Source: JAWWOL01 sp033851545 (lineage in GTDB: Bacteria; Actinomycetota; Actinomycetes; JAWWOL01). Taken from it: a stretch of DNA of 64,000 bases. Position 1 is the first letter of the stretch; every line of letters begins with the position of its first letter. Below the pieces are notes generated by a model that was not told the DNA's origin, did no database searches, and saw only the letters and a program-made list of their open reading frames with translations. A program made the translations under genes and the position numbers. This document shows, one piece after another, positions 1 to 8,867 of this stretch. The DNA lies in NCBI GenBank assembly GCA_033851545.1, contig JAWWOO010000010.1:11722-75721 (forward strand), given 5' to 3'.

Positions 1-39
1 AACCTGCAGTGGCCCTCGGTGGCAGCGGACATGGGTGTG

Positions 40-63
40 GGGGCGGCCCCGAGGGGCCGCCCC
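40..63 (-). terminator. Hairpin downstream of pilA
   Basis: An 11-bp GC-only stem (40-50 paired with 53-63) with a minimal loop lies 35 bases past the pilA stop codon. No T-run follows on the minus strand, as is common in high-GC actinobacteria. It probably ends the pilin transcript. I see nothing else in bases 1-97. Confidence 0.55.
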
Positions 64-97
64 CACGCTCAGCGTCGTGGTCGTGCTCTGTGCAGGA

Positions 98-529
98 TCA
101 GCCGGTCGAGGTGCAGTCGGTCGTGGAGACCGTGCCCTTGGTCTTGCTGTAGTAGAAGGTCTTACTGTCCTTCGAGTTGATGCCGCTGATGCAGTACAGG
201 TTCGTCGCCACGTTGGTGAAGGTGACAGTGACGTTGTTCGACGAGTGGTAGCCGCCCAGCTGAGCGTTGCTGCTGGCGTTGGTGCTGATCACGCCGGTCG
301 CGATGCCGGTGTAGCTGCCGTCGTTGTCGACCGCGTAGGACTCCACCGAGGTGGCCGCGTTCTTGAGGTCGGCCTTGGTCGCCGAGTCGTACGCGTTGTT
401 CCGCTGGTTCAGGAACGTGGGGATGGCGATTGCTGCGAGGATGCCGATGATGATCATGACGACGAGGAGCTCGATGAGGGTGAAGCCGCCCTCGTTCTCC
501 TCCTGCATCTTGCGGATACGAGCGAGCAT
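98..529 (-). CDS. pilA: Type IV major pilin-like protein (prepilin)
   Basis: Encodes a 143-residue class III-signal prepilin, the subunit of a type IV pilus fibre. The leader is 15 residues and ends in Gly-Gly; cleavage before Phe16 gives the FTLIE start with the conserved Glu at +5, followed by about 22 hydrophobic residues ending in AIAIPTF. The C-terminal half is a small Ser/Thr/Asn-rich head with two cysteines (about 113 and 139) that can close a D-region loop of pilin type. After Cys139 only T-S-T-G remains. The ATG at 529 has an AAGGA ribosome site six bases upstream. It is separated from pilC by 376 bases and has its own terminator, so it is probably transcribed separately and strongly. 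Prepilin peptidase is not in the window. A minor pilin is possible, but as the only pilin next to pilB/C/T it is the best major subunit candidate. Confidence 0.93.
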   Translation of the reverse strand: MLARIRKMQEENEGGFTLIELLVVMIIIGILAAIAIPTFLNQRNNAYDSATKADLKNAATSVESYAVDNDGSYTGIATGVISTNASSNAQLGGYHSSNNVTVTFTNVATNLYCISGINSKDSKTFYYSKTKGTVSTTDCTSTG

Positions 530-557
530 CTGCTGTCCTTCCGGGACGAGGATGTAT

Positions 558-593
558 GAGCCGCGCTTTGGTGCAGTACCTTCGGCGCGGCTC
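558..593 (-). promoter_or_regulatory. Inverted repeat in the pilA upstream region
   Basis: Two 9-base arms (558-566 and 585-593, reading GAGCCGCGC and GCGCGGCTC) separated by 18 bases lie about 30 bases upstream of the pilA ATG. They could form a leader stem-loop or an operator for pilin expression. I could not place a convincing -35/-10 pair. The rest of the gene-free stretch 530-905 holds no ORF I trust, only the hairpin at 838-861. Confidence 0.3.
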
Positions 594-837
594 CTCCCGG
601 GGGAGGTGCCGGCGGAGGCAGCCAGGCGGACCGGGATCGGTTCCTTGGCTTTGCGACCCCGTCTCGCGACGGGTGTGCCCTTGCTCTGCCGTGCGGCTCA
701 GTTGATGACACGAGAGATTTCGGCAGCCCCGACGGCCATCTTGAGGGCCGGTCGAGTAATTCACCCGGCGTTCCTCAGGCCGCCTGTGAGCCGACTCTCG
801 GGCTCCCTCGTCAGCAGCCGGCGCCGGAGATGCCAGA

Positions 838-861
838 GGCCGGTGCCTCCGGGCACCGGCC
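838..861 (-). terminator. Hairpin downstream of pilC
   Basis: A perfect 10-bp stem (838-847 with 852-861) with a four-base loop starts 45 bases after the pilC stop. It has no T-tract. It is the likely end of the pilB-pilT-pilC transcript and insulates pilA. Confidence 0.6.
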
Positions 862-905
862 CTTGACTGAGCCGCCCGCTGGCCGGCCCTGGTGGATCTG
901 GGAGG

Positions 906-2129
906 CTACTTGATCAGGTCGAAGATCTTGAAGATCGGCATGTAGAGAGCCACGATCATCGAGCCCACGATCGCTCCCAGGCCGGCAATCATCAGCGGCT
1001 CGATGAGAGCGGTGAGCGCCTCGGTGGTCGCCTCCACCTCCTGGTCGTAGAACTCGGCAATCTTGCTCAGCATCGTGTCGAGAGCTCCTGTGTCCTCGCC
1101 GACAGCCATCATCTGCACCACCATCGGCGGGAAGACGGCGTGCTGCGACAGCGGGGCCGTGATGGACTCGCCGGAGCGCACGCTTTCTTGGACATCGCGG
1201 ATCGCGTGCGCCAGGACCATGTTGCCGGTGGTGTCCGAGACGATGTCGAGAGCCTGCAGGATGGGCACACCCGAGTGCATCATGGTGCCGAGGTTGCGGG
1301 CGAACCGGGCCAGGGCAATCTTCCGGAAGAGCATGCCGAACACCGGCAACTTGAGCTTCACCGGGTCGACGATCTCCCGCATCCGCTCCAGGTGCTTGAC
1401 CTTCCGCCACCACACGCTGAACGCTACTCCGCCGATGATCAGCGGGACGATGCCGACCTTGAGTGCGGCAGACATGAGCACGAGGGCCTGGGTGGGTGCC
1501 GGCAGCTTGCCGCCTAGCTGCTTGAACAGCCCTGCGAAGACCGGGACGATGAACAGGAGCATGCCAATGACCGCGATCATCGCAATGATGAAGACCATGA
1601 CCGGATAGGTCATCGCCGACTTCACTTTTCCGCGTAGCCGGACCTCAGCCTCGTAGTTCTCGGCGATCTGCAGCAGGACGGCATCGAGGAAGCCACCTAT
1701 CTCGCCCGCCTTGGACATGTTGGTCATCAGCGGCGGGAACACCTGCGGGAACTTCGCCATCGACACCGACAACGAGGATCCGGTCTCGATCTCGTTCCGG
1801 ATCTCGCCGATTACCCGGGCGAGCTCAGGATTCTCGGTCTGCTCGGACAGGATGTTCAGGGCCCTCAGCAGGGACAGCCCTGAGTTGATCATCGTCGCGA
1901 ACTGCCGGGAGAAGACCGCCAGGTCCTTGAGCTTGACCTTCTTCGCCCCCATGCCGGGGATCTTCAGCTCTTTCTTGAGGCCCTTGGTCTTGCCTTCGGT
2001 GATGGAGATGGGCGCATAGCCCATCTGCTTGAGCCGGCTGGCGACCGCGCTCGGGGACTCGGCGTCGATGGATCCCGAGACCAGCTTTCCGGCCCGGTCC
2101 CTGACGGAGTACTGGTATGTCGTGGGCAT
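906..2129 (-). CDS. pilC: Type IV pilus inner-membrane platform protein PilC
   Basis: 407 residues, the usual length for PilC/GspF. It is the polytopic membrane platform on which the PilB and PilT ATPases act. Two T2SSF domains are visible (about residues 68-190 and 270-392), each with the typical FxRxLxxMxxxGxPxLxAL pattern: FSRQFATMINSGLSLLRALN in the first, FARNLGTMMHSGVPILQALD in the second. Hydrophobic helices lie near 170-190, 220-240 and the C terminus, which ends in the family-typical PIFKIFDLIK. The ATG at 2129 is preceded by AGGAGA. pilT ends 12 bases upstream, so the two are one operon. Confidence 0.95.
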   Translation of the reverse strand: MPTTYQYSVRDRAGKLVSGSIDAESPSAVASRLKQMGYAPISITEGKTKGLKKELKIPGMGAKKVKLKDLAVFSRQFATMINSGLSLLRALNILSEQTENPELARVIGEIRNEIETGSSLSVSMAKFPQVFPPLMTNMSKAGEIGGFLDAVLLQIAENYEAEVRLRGKVKSAMTYPVMVFIIAMIAVIGMLLFIVPVFAGLFKQLGGKLPAPTQALVLMSAALKVGIVPLIIGGVAFSVWWRKVKHLERMREIVDPVKLKLPVFGMLFRKIALARFARNLGTMMHSGVPILQALDIVSDTTGNMVLAHAIRDVQESVRSGESITAPLSQHAVFPPMVVQMMAVGEDTGALDTMLSKIAEFYDQEVEATTEALTALIEPLMIAGLGAIVGSMIVALYMPIFKIFDLIK

Positions 2130-2141
2130 CTGCTCTCCTGA

Positions 2142-3686
2142 CTAACCGCGACCGGCGAGGCGCTGGAAGTCCTCGATGTGGTGGCACTTCTCGAGCCCGG
2201 TCTCGTACGTGATCCGTCCCTGCTTGACCAGCTCGGCGAGATGCTGGTCCATGGTGTGCATGCCGAACTTCGCACCGGCCTGCATCGCGGAGTAGATCTG
2301 GTGGGTCTTGCCCTCTCGGATCAGGTTGCGGATGGCCGGCGTGACCACCATCACCTCGGTCGCGACGACCCGGCCTTTCCCGTCGGTGGTCCTGGCCAGC
2401 GTCTGGCAGACGACCCCCTGGATCGCGCCCGCCAGCTGCACACGCACCTGCTGCTGCTGGTGGGGCGGGAACACGTCGATGATGCGGTCGATCGTCTGCG
2501 CGGCGTCGGACGTGTGCAGCGTCGCGTACACCAGGTGACCGGTCTCGGCGGCCGTCAAGGCCACCGAGATGGTCTCCAGGTCACGCATCTCGCCGACCAG
2601 GATGATGTCTGGGTCCTGTCGCAGCACGTGTTTGAGTGCAGCCTGGAACGAGTGGGTGTCCTCGCCGACCTCACGCTGGTTGATGATGCAGCTCTTGTGC
2701 TGATGCAGGAACTCGATCGGATCCTCGACCGTCATGATGTGGTCGTGGCGCTGGCGGTTCGCCAGGTCGACCAGAGCGGCCAACGTCGTCGACTTGCCGG
2801 AGCCGGTGGGGCCTGTGACCAGCACGAACCCACGGGGCAGCATCGCGAAGTTGGACACTGCCGGGGGGACGCCCAGGTCCTCGAGCTTCTTGATCTCGAA
2901 CGGAATCAGCCGGAACGCCGCGCCTAGCGCGTCGCGCTGGCGGTAGATGTTGACTCGGAAGCGGGCCTTGCCGGGGACCGCGTACGCGAAGTCGAGCTCG
3001 AGCACCTCCTCGAACTTCTCCCGCTGCTTCTGCGTCAGGATGGCGTACATCATCCGCTGGATCACCGGCGGCGTGAGCTCGGGCTGGTCCTCGAGTGGCT
3101 GAAGGTGGCCATGGTGCCGGACCGTGGGTCGGGCGCCAGCCGCCAGGTGCAGATCGGAGGCGCCCATCTCGAGCACCCGGATCAGCATGTCGGCGAGACT
3201 GGGACCCTCGAAGTCGTGGTCGCTCTCGCCGAGGGGCTTGCGCGCCGCAGCGGAGGTGTCGGCCCCGTGCCCGGGCTGGCTGGGCACCTCCGGCGAGGCC
3301 TGCCGAGGCGGGACCTCGCGGTCCGGGACAGCCGGGAGCGGGCCGGATGCCTCCGCCGCGCCCCGCGGTGCGAGAGCCGGCGCAGGCACCGCCAGAGCTG
3401 CAGGCGCGACCGTGGCTGAAGGCGCCCGCATGGGAGCAGGCGCCAAAGTGGGAGCCGACGGCCGGGGGGCCGGTGACAGCGGGATCGGGGTGAAGCCGGA
3501 CACGGCAGGGGTGACGCCCAGGTCTGGGGACTGGCTGGCTGGCAAAGTGGTCGCGACGCCGGCCGAAAGGCCAGTCACCGGCGCGACGGGAGCGTCCGGC
3601 GTCCAGGACGGATCGAGGGGTGACGCCGCCTGCGGCGCACCGGGTGCCGTCGGCGAGAAGAACTCGTCGAACGCGTTGGTCTCCAC
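2142..3686 (-). CDS. pilT: Type IV pilus retraction ATPase PilT with long Pro/Ala-rich N-terminal extension
   Basis: 514 residues against about 350-370 for ordinary PilT. The ATPase core starts near residue 163. It shows Walker A GPTGSGKS (292-299), an Asp box (319-325), Walker B with DIILVGEMRD (360-369), a His box (384-395) and the PilT retraction signature AIRNLIRE (451-458). This separates it from PilB and PilU. Residues 1-160 are low-complexity and rich in Pro, Ala and Ser, probably disordered, and absent from classical PilT. The GTG start at 3686 has a GAGGAG ribosome site seven bases upstream, so the extension is translated. It hydrolyses ATP to depolymerise the pilus. pilB lies upstream with a 102-base gap and pilC follows. 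Confidence 0.94.
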   Translation of the reverse strand: METNAFDEFFSPTAPGAPQAASPLDPSWTPDAPVAPVTGLSAGVATTLPASQSPDLGVTPAVSGFTPIPLSPAPRPSAPTLAPAPMRAPSATVAPAALAVPAPALAPRGAAEASGPLPAVPDREVPPRQASPEVPSQPGHGADTSAAARKPLGESDHDFEGPSLADMLIRVLEMGASDLHLAAGARPTVRHHGHLQPLEDQPELTPPVIQRMMYAILTQKQREKFEEVLELDFAYAVPGKARFRVNIYRQRDALGAAFRLIPFEIKKLEDLGVPPAVSNFAMLPRGFVLVTGPTGSGKSTTLAALVDLANRQRHDHIMTVEDPIEFLHQHKSCIINQREVGEDTHSFQAALKHVLRQDPDIILVGEMRDLETISVALTAAETGHLVYATLHTSDAAQTIDRIIDVFPPHQQQQVRVQLAGAIQGVVCQTLARTTDGKGRVVATEVMVVTPAIRNLIREGKTHQIYSAMQAGAKFGMHTMDQHLAELVKQGRITYETGLEKCHHIEDFQRLAGRG

Positions 3687-3788
3687 GGCAAACTCCTCTC
3701 GGCACCTGACGGTGCCCGGTTGCTACAGCAGCATCGGTGCCGCGGCGGCCGGCCTTGAGGCGTTGCCGCTAGTCATCCGCGCCGGCAG

Positions 3789-5453
3789 TCAGACGACGAC
3801 GCGCAGGATCTCCTCGAAGGAGGTGACCCCCTCCCCCACCTTGCGCATGCCGTCGTCGCGCAGCGTGGTCATGCCCTGCTCGCGCGCGACCTTGCCGATG
3901 GCGGCCGCCGACGCCCGCTCCACGGCCATCCGCTCCACATCCTCCGAGACGACCATCACCTCGTGCAGAGCCAGCCGCCCCTTGTAGCCGGTCTTGGAGC
4001 AGTTCGAGCAGCCGATCGGGCGGTAAAGCGTCGGCAGCGGCTCGTCGCGGGTCCAGGGATACCGGTTGGCGACGAGCGACTCCGGCGTCGGGGTGTAGGC
4101 CTCCTTGCACTTGGTGCAGAGGCGCCTGGCGAGCCGCTGGGCAAGGACGGCGTCGATCGCCGATCCCACCAGGAAGGGCTCGAGGTCCATCTCGGTGAGC
4201 CGGGTGATCGCGCTCGGGGCATCGTTGGTGTGCAGGGTGGACAGCACCAGGTGGCCGGTGAGGGCCGCCTCGACGGCAATCTGAGCCGTTTCATGATCCC
4301 GGATCTCACCGATCAGCACGATGTCCGGGTCGGATCGCAGGATCGAGCGCAGGGCGGCAGCGAAGGTGAGCCCCGCCTTGTTGTTGACCTGCACCTGATT
4401 GATCAGCGGGATCCGGTACTCCACCGGATCCTCGACGGTGATCACGTTCTTCTCCGGGGTGGAAACGATGTTCAGGGTTGCGTACAAGGTCGTGGACTTG
4501 CCCGACCCCGTCGGACCGGTGACCAGGATCATGCCGTAGGGCTTGCCGAAGCTCTGCGAGTAGCGCTCGTAGTTGTTCTGGCTGAACCCGAGGTCGGCCA
4601 GGGTCAACATCGCGGTGGAGTTGTCCAGGACCCGCATGACGACCTTTTCGCCCCAGACCGTGGGCAGAGTGGCCACCCGAAGGTCAATCTTCTTGCCGTT
4701 CGTGTTCACCGACAACCGGCCGTCCTGCGGCACTCTGCGCTCGGCGATGTTGAGCTCTGCCATGATCTTCAGCCGACTGATCACGCCGGACTGGATGCTC
4801 TTGGGTGAGCGCATCACCTCGTGCAGCACTCCGTCGATGCGGAACCGTACCCGCAGCTCCTTCTCGGCCGGCTCGATATGGATGTCGGACGCACGGTCCT
4901 GGATCGCTTGGGTGATCAGCAAGTTGACGAACTTGACGATCGGCGCGTCCTCCAGCACCTCCTTGACACTGGCCAGGTCCTGGTTGTCCTCGGCCGTGTC
5001 GATGCTCGCGCTGAGGTCGTCCAGGTCTGAGTCAGCCCGCTGGAACCTGTCGATCGCCTGAACCACGTCACCTCGTGTGGCGACGAGAGGCTTGACCTCC
5101 AGACCGGTGAGGGAGCGAATGTCGTCGATGGCGAAGACGTTGGCAGGGTCGGCCATGGCGACCAGCAAACGGCCGTCCTCGTAGCCGATGGGCAAGGCGG
5201 TGTGGCGTCGGCAGACGGACTCGGGCACCCGGGCAACCGCCGAGCCGTCGACCGGGAACTCCGTCAGGTCGACAAAACGGAGCCCGATCTGCTGGGCCAG
5301 CGCCGCTACCAGTTGGCTCTCGGACAGGATGCCTTTGTCCACGAGCACCCGCCCCAGGCTCCGGCCGAGGCGCTGGTGCTCCTCGAAGGCCTCGGTCAAC
5401 TGGGCGCGCGTAGCAAGCCCGTTATCTAGGAGGATGTCGCCGAGTTGCTTCAT
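3789..5453 (-). CDS. pilB: Type IV pilus assembly ATPase PilB
   Basis: 554 residues, the normal PilB length. An N-terminal MshEN-type domain (about 1-140) of the kind that binds c-di-GMP in some homologues is followed by the GspE core. Visible motifs are Walker A GPTGSGKS (313-320), Asp box (339-345), Walker B DPDIVLIGEIRD (375-386), a His box near 400-411 and the four zinc cysteines 446/449/482/485 in CxxC pairs that mark extension ATPases. The open frame extends upstream, but the ATG at 5453 begins the recognisable domain and overlaps the stop of the upstream ligase-like gene as ATGA, so translation is coupled. It powers pilus polymerisation with PilC. Confidence 0.95.
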   Translation of the reverse strand: MKQLGDILLDNGLATRAQLTEAFEEHQRLGRSLGRVLVDKGILSESQLVAALAQQIGLRFVDLTEFPVDGSAVARVPESVCRRHTALPIGYEDGRLLVAMADPANVFAIDDIRSLTGLEVKPLVATRGDVVQAIDRFQRADSDLDDLSASIDTAEDNQDLASVKEVLEDAPIVKFVNLLITQAIQDRASDIHIEPAEKELRVRFRIDGVLHEVMRSPKSIQSGVISRLKIMAELNIAERRVPQDGRLSVNTNGKKIDLRVATLPTVWGEKVVMRVLDNSTAMLTLADLGFSQNNYERYSQSFGKPYGMILVTGPTGSGKSTTLYATLNIVSTPEKNVITVEDPVEYRIPLINQVQVNNKAGLTFAAALRSILRSDPDIVLIGEIRDHETAQIAVEAALTGHLVLSTLHTNDAPSAITRLTEMDLEPFLVGSAIDAVLAQRLARRLCTKCKEAYTPTPESLVANRYPWTRDEPLPTLYRPIGCSNCSKTGYKGRLALHEVMVVSEDVERMAVERASAAAIGKVAREQGMTTLRDDGMRKVGEGVTSFEEILRVVV

Positions 5454-6904
5454 CGGGCCGGTTCTCCAAAGGCACTTGAGACGACATGTGCGCGGGCGGT
5501 GAGGTTCCAGCCGCCGTGCCGGCTCGCCACGGCGAGGATGATGCAGGCGACGACGAGAACGAGGACCAGGACGAGGCAGTTGACTCGCGCGACACCTGAC
5601 CGGCCGGACGGGGATTCGGGGGTCCCCGGGCCGGCGGGTGACCAGGCCAGGGCCGTGGCAGCCAGGATGGCGGCCGCCGCCATCAGGCTGGGGTAGGTCC
5701 AGTCGAAGTCGACTGCACTGTGCGCGCCGAGCAAGAGACAGCCGGCAGACAACAGGGTGACCGCCCCCCCGTCGGCCCGCCACGCGCTGGGCAGCAGTCG
5801 TCGTAACAGAGCGACGGCCACGGCCACGCAGGCGAGCAGGAAGGGGCAGGCCAAGAGCAGACCGCCGTCGCTGAGCGGTTGGAGCAGTCCGCTGTGCACC
5901 AGTGCGGAGTGCGGGCCGGCGGCGTCCACGGCACCGGCCTGGCGTCCGAACGAGCCGAACCCCGCGCCGGTCCACGGGTGCTGCGCGAACACCTTGACCG
6001 ATTGGTGCCAGAACCGGAGCCGATAGTCGCCGTTCTGGGTGACGGACTGCCCAGAACCGCGCACCGCCGTGGCGGCGAGCGCCGACACCCGGTGGCTGAA
6101 CAGCGGCGGCCCCGGCAGGCCACGAGTGGTGACGACGGCAACGGCTGCAACGCCGACCCAGCGGCATGCGGCGGCTGCCCGGCGGCGTGTGCCGGGAGCG
6201 GCCGCTATCGGGACGACGGCTGCGACCAGCCAGCCGACGACGAGCAAGCTCATCGTCGCCCGGCTGGTGGACAACACGATTCCCGCCGAGCCGAGCACCG
6301 CGGCCAAGCCGCCGAGCAGGCGCAGCGGCCCGGTTCCAGCCACGGCCAGGCCGGCCCCGACTACCGCGGGAACGAGCAGAAAGGCGGCGTACTGGTTGTG
6401 CCAGTAGAAGGTGCCCACCATGACGCCTGCGGGGTCACCACCGCCCACCCAGGCGATGGTCGCCCAGGCGAACTGGGCCACCGCCGACGCCAGGACCACG
6501 CCGATCACGACTCTACGGCGTCCGGGGGTGACGGCGTATCCCCGGACAGTGACGAACAAGGCGGCCGCGTAGGCATAGGTCGCCGCCTGACTGGCGCCGA
6601 ACCAGCCCGTGGGGTCGACCAGGCAGACCAGGACGGGGGCGACGGCCACGGCCGCAGCGAGCGCCAGCGATCGGGTGGTCATCACCCGCCAGGGGCGTAC
6701 AGCGACCAGCGCAACCACAGCCAGCGGCATCCCGATCGTCAGGGCCCAGGGGTCGCGGCCACCGGTGGCGTGGGTCAGCCCGAAGGCCCACCAGACCAGC
6801 GCGACGGCAACGCTGACATGAGCTGCGATGGCCAGCCGGTCCCGCGGCGGGGCGTCGTCGGTCGGGCGCCCATCGGCGAGCGCCGGGATCGCGGTAACGG
6901 TCAC
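5450..6904 (-). CDS. O-antigen ligase / Wzy-type polytopic membrane protein
   Basis: About 484 residues with roughly 11-12 hydrophobic helices. The Wzy_C (O-antigen ligase/polymerase) signature is visible: a loop with LRFWHQSVKVF then HPWTGAGFGSFG, followed by the PHSALVHSGL segment before a late membrane helix. Members of this superfamily polymerise or transfer lipid-linked glycans, and the PilO/TfpO and PglL branches transfer them to pilins. The stop overlaps the pilB start (ATGA), a direct link to pilus expression. The frame stays open to a GTG at 7009 inside the upstream gene; I chose the GTG at 6904, which avoids that overlap, but no strong ribosome site decides the start. Polymerase, ligase and pilin glycosyltransferase cannot be told apart from sequence alone. 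Confidence 0.75.
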   Translation of the reverse strand: MTVTAIPALADGRPTDDAPPRDRLAIAAHVSVAVALVWWAFGLTHATGGRDPWALTIGMPLAVVALVAVRPWRVMTTRSLALAAAVAVAPVLVCLVDPTGWFGASQAATYAYAAALFVTVRGYAVTPGRRRVVIGVVLASAVAQFAWATIAWVGGGDPAGVMVGTFYWHNQYAAFLLVPAVVGAGLAVAGTGPLRLLGGLAAVLGSAGIVLSTSRATMSLLVVGWLVAAVVPIAAAPGTRRRAAAACRWVGVAAVAVVTTRGLPGPPLFSHRVSALAATAVRGSGQSVTQNGDYRLRFWHQSVKVFAQHPWTGAGFGSFGRQAGAVDAAGPHSALVHSGLLQPLSDGGLLLACPFLLACVAVAVALLRRLLPSAWRADGGAVTLLSAGCLLLGAHSAVDFDWTYPSLMAAAAILAATALAWSPAGPGTPESPSGRSGVARVNCLVLVLVLVVACIILAVASRHGGWNLTARAHVVSSAFGEPAR

Positions 6905-6962
6905 GGCGTGAGCATCGGCAGGTTCCCGAGAGGGCTTGACCGCTGCGGAACCGCGACCGGAG

Positions 6963-8864
6963 CTATTCGGCGGGTCGGAGCAGCTCGAGGTAGGCCTTGC
7001 CGACCGCACGCCACGAGTAGCGTTCCTCGGCCGTGGTCCGTGCCTGCACCCTTAGCTCGGCCAGCTCAGCCGGATCGAGCGCCGCCGCGCGGCCGAGCAG
7101 GCCGACCAGCTCGACCTCGTCGGCGAAGAACCAGGCCGCCGGGCCGGCGACCTCCCGGTTCTCCGGCGTGTCCAGGACCAGGCACAGGTTGCCGGCACCC
7201 ATGGCCTCGATCAGTGCCGGGTGGGTTCCGCCGACCTCGGTCGCGTGGACGTAGCAGCGGGCGTTGACCTGCAGCCCGCGGTAGCCGTCGCCGTACACCG
7301 GACCAGGCAGCACGGCCCGCTCACCGGCCACCGCGCGCACCTCGGCGTCGAGCTCCGGCTCGTAGGTCGCCTGCCCGAGCAGCACCAGCGACAGTCCCGT
7401 GGCAGCCGTCGCGTGGGCGCGCGCCACCATCACCGGGTTGTTCTCCCGCTCCCACCGGGAGACGTAGAGCACGTAGTCGTCGGCTTCGACCGTCGTCTGC
7501 GGCGGGATCGGGAGGCTTGCGCGGGCGAGCAGGTCGGCCCCGTACGGGATCATCACCGAGTCGGTGTCGTGGCGGACCCGGTAGTAGGTGCGGACCTCGT
7601 CCGCGTCGGTCACCAGGACCGAGGCGGAGCGGACCGAGAGCCACTCCCCCATCCGGTACCAGGAGCGGCCGGCGACACCCCACTTGGACCGGCGCCACTC
7701 CAGGCCGTCGACGTTGAGCAGCACCCGTCGGCCGAACAGCCGCAGCAGCGGTACGACCGGCGCATTGGCGGCGTTGCAGAGCACGACGTCGCGAGGGCCT
7801 CGGGTCAGCACGAGATGCGCCGCCGACAGGAAGGTGTGGACGACGGTGTCGAGGTACTTGCTGCGGATGGTCGGCAGGATGACGAGCCGCACACCCTTCC
7901 ACGGCGAGGCGTCGGTCGCGTACGCCTTGCGGCAGTAGACCGTCGTCGCGACCTGCTCGTCGACCAGGTGCAGGGCGAGCCGCTCGGCGAAGGTCTCGAA
8001 CCCGCCGTAGTTGGCCGGGACGCCTCGGGTGCCCAGGATGGCCACGCCGTGGCGGGTCCGGTCCTTGGCCCGTGCTCGGACTGCTCGGCGACGCGGGGTC
8101 AGCCCGGCGACCCGGAGCAACGGCACGCCGTGCAGCACCGCGATGCTGCCCACCCGCAGGTCGAGGTCCGCGATCGACGGCGCGATCAGCACGTCGGCGC
8201 CCATCGCCGCCAGCCGACCGGCGACCGAGCCGGCCGCGGGCAGCACGCCGGGCGGCGCGATGATGCCGTCGAGCCGCAGCCGCTGCACCTCGGCGACCAA
8301 CTCGTCGGCGCTGAGGTTGGGGGCCAGCTCGGCGACGATCCGGAACGGCGCGCCCGGGGCTCGGGTCAGGTCGCCGACCAGGCGCCTGCGCTCGCGCTCG
8401 GTGCCGATCACGGCGTAGCGCTCGAGCGCCAGCCCGAAGGGTACGAGGGCCCGCCGGCCGCGGCGGAGTCCCGTACGGGTGGCGAGGGCGGCCACGAACA
8501 GGAACGACACCACCAGGGCCAGCCAGGCGCGGGACAGGTCACCGCCGAAGCCGACCAGGTCGGCGAGGCCGAGGACCACGGCCATGCCGACGGCCGCCTC
8601 GAACGCGGGCTCGATGTTCGACGTGCCCAGCCGCAGGGCACCGCGGCGGTAGAGACCCGCGGCGCGGGTGAGCAGCGGCCACAGCAGGCCGGTCAGCACC
8701 GTTGCGGCCTCGTACCGGTGGGCGAAGTGTGCCGGCAGCGGCAGCTGGCCCTCGAAGCGCAGCCGGTAGGCGAGGTAGCAGCCGACTACGGCGCCGAGCG
8801 CGTCGATCACCGCGAGGTAGAAGTCCTGGCGCCGCCGCATGAGAGGGATGAGCGCCACGAGCAC
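6963..8864 (-). CDS. Fusion: sugar-phosphotransferase N-terminal region plus DUF1972/GT4 glycosyltransferase
   Basis: 633 residues in two parts. Residues 1-255 look like the N-terminal half of WbaP/polyprenyl glycosyl-phosphotransferases: four or five hydrophobic helices (from about 17 to 130), then a nucleotide-fold domain (150-235) ending in the usual IAVLHGVPLLRV. The catalytic bacterial sugar-transferase domain that should follow is missing. Instead, from residue 272, there is a DUF1972-type GT4 rhamnosyltransferase-like enzyme with ILGTRGVPANYGGFETFAE, NVDGLEWRRSKW and VGGTHPALIEAM. It would be a membrane-tethered glycosyltransferase. The GTG start at 8864 lies three bases after the stop of the upstream gene; an ATG at 8840 is the alternative. 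Confidence 0.8.
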   Translation of the reverse strand: MLVALIPLMRRRQDFYLAVIDALGAVVGCYLAYRLRFEGQLPLPAHFAHRYEAATVLTGLLWPLLTRAAGLYRRGALRLGTSNIEPAFEAAVGMAVVLGLADLVGFGGDLSRAWLALVVSFLFVAALATRTGLRRGRRALVPFGLALERYAVIGTERERRRLVGDLTRAPGAPFRIVAELAPNLSADELVAEVQRLRLDGIIAPPGVLPAAGSVAGRLAAMGADVLIAPSIADLDLRVGSIAVLHGVPLLRVAGLTPRRRAVRARAKDRTRHGVAILGTRGVPANYGGFETFAERLALHLVDEQVATTVYCRKAYATDASPWKGVRLVILPTIRSKYLDTVVHTFLSAAHLVLTRGPRDVVLCNAANAPVVPLLRLFGRRVLLNVDGLEWRRSKWGVAGRSWYRMGEWLSVRSASVLVTDADEVRTYYRVRHDTDSVMIPYGADLLARASLPIPPQTTVEADDYVLYVSRWERENNPVMVARAHATAATGLSLVLLGQATYEPELDAEVRAVAGERAVLPGPVYGDGYRGLQVNARCYVHATEVGGTHPALIEAMGAGNLCLVLDTPENREVAGPAAWFFADEVELVGLLGRAAALDPAELAELRVQARTTAEERYSWRAVGKAYLELLRPAE

Positions 8865-8867
8865 ACC

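Noticed and set aside
5454..6167. Upstream extension of the pilB frame to 792 residues
   Set aside because: The added residues are an out-of-frame reading of the ligase gene; the ATG at 5453 overlaps the ligase stop and begins the MshEN domain.
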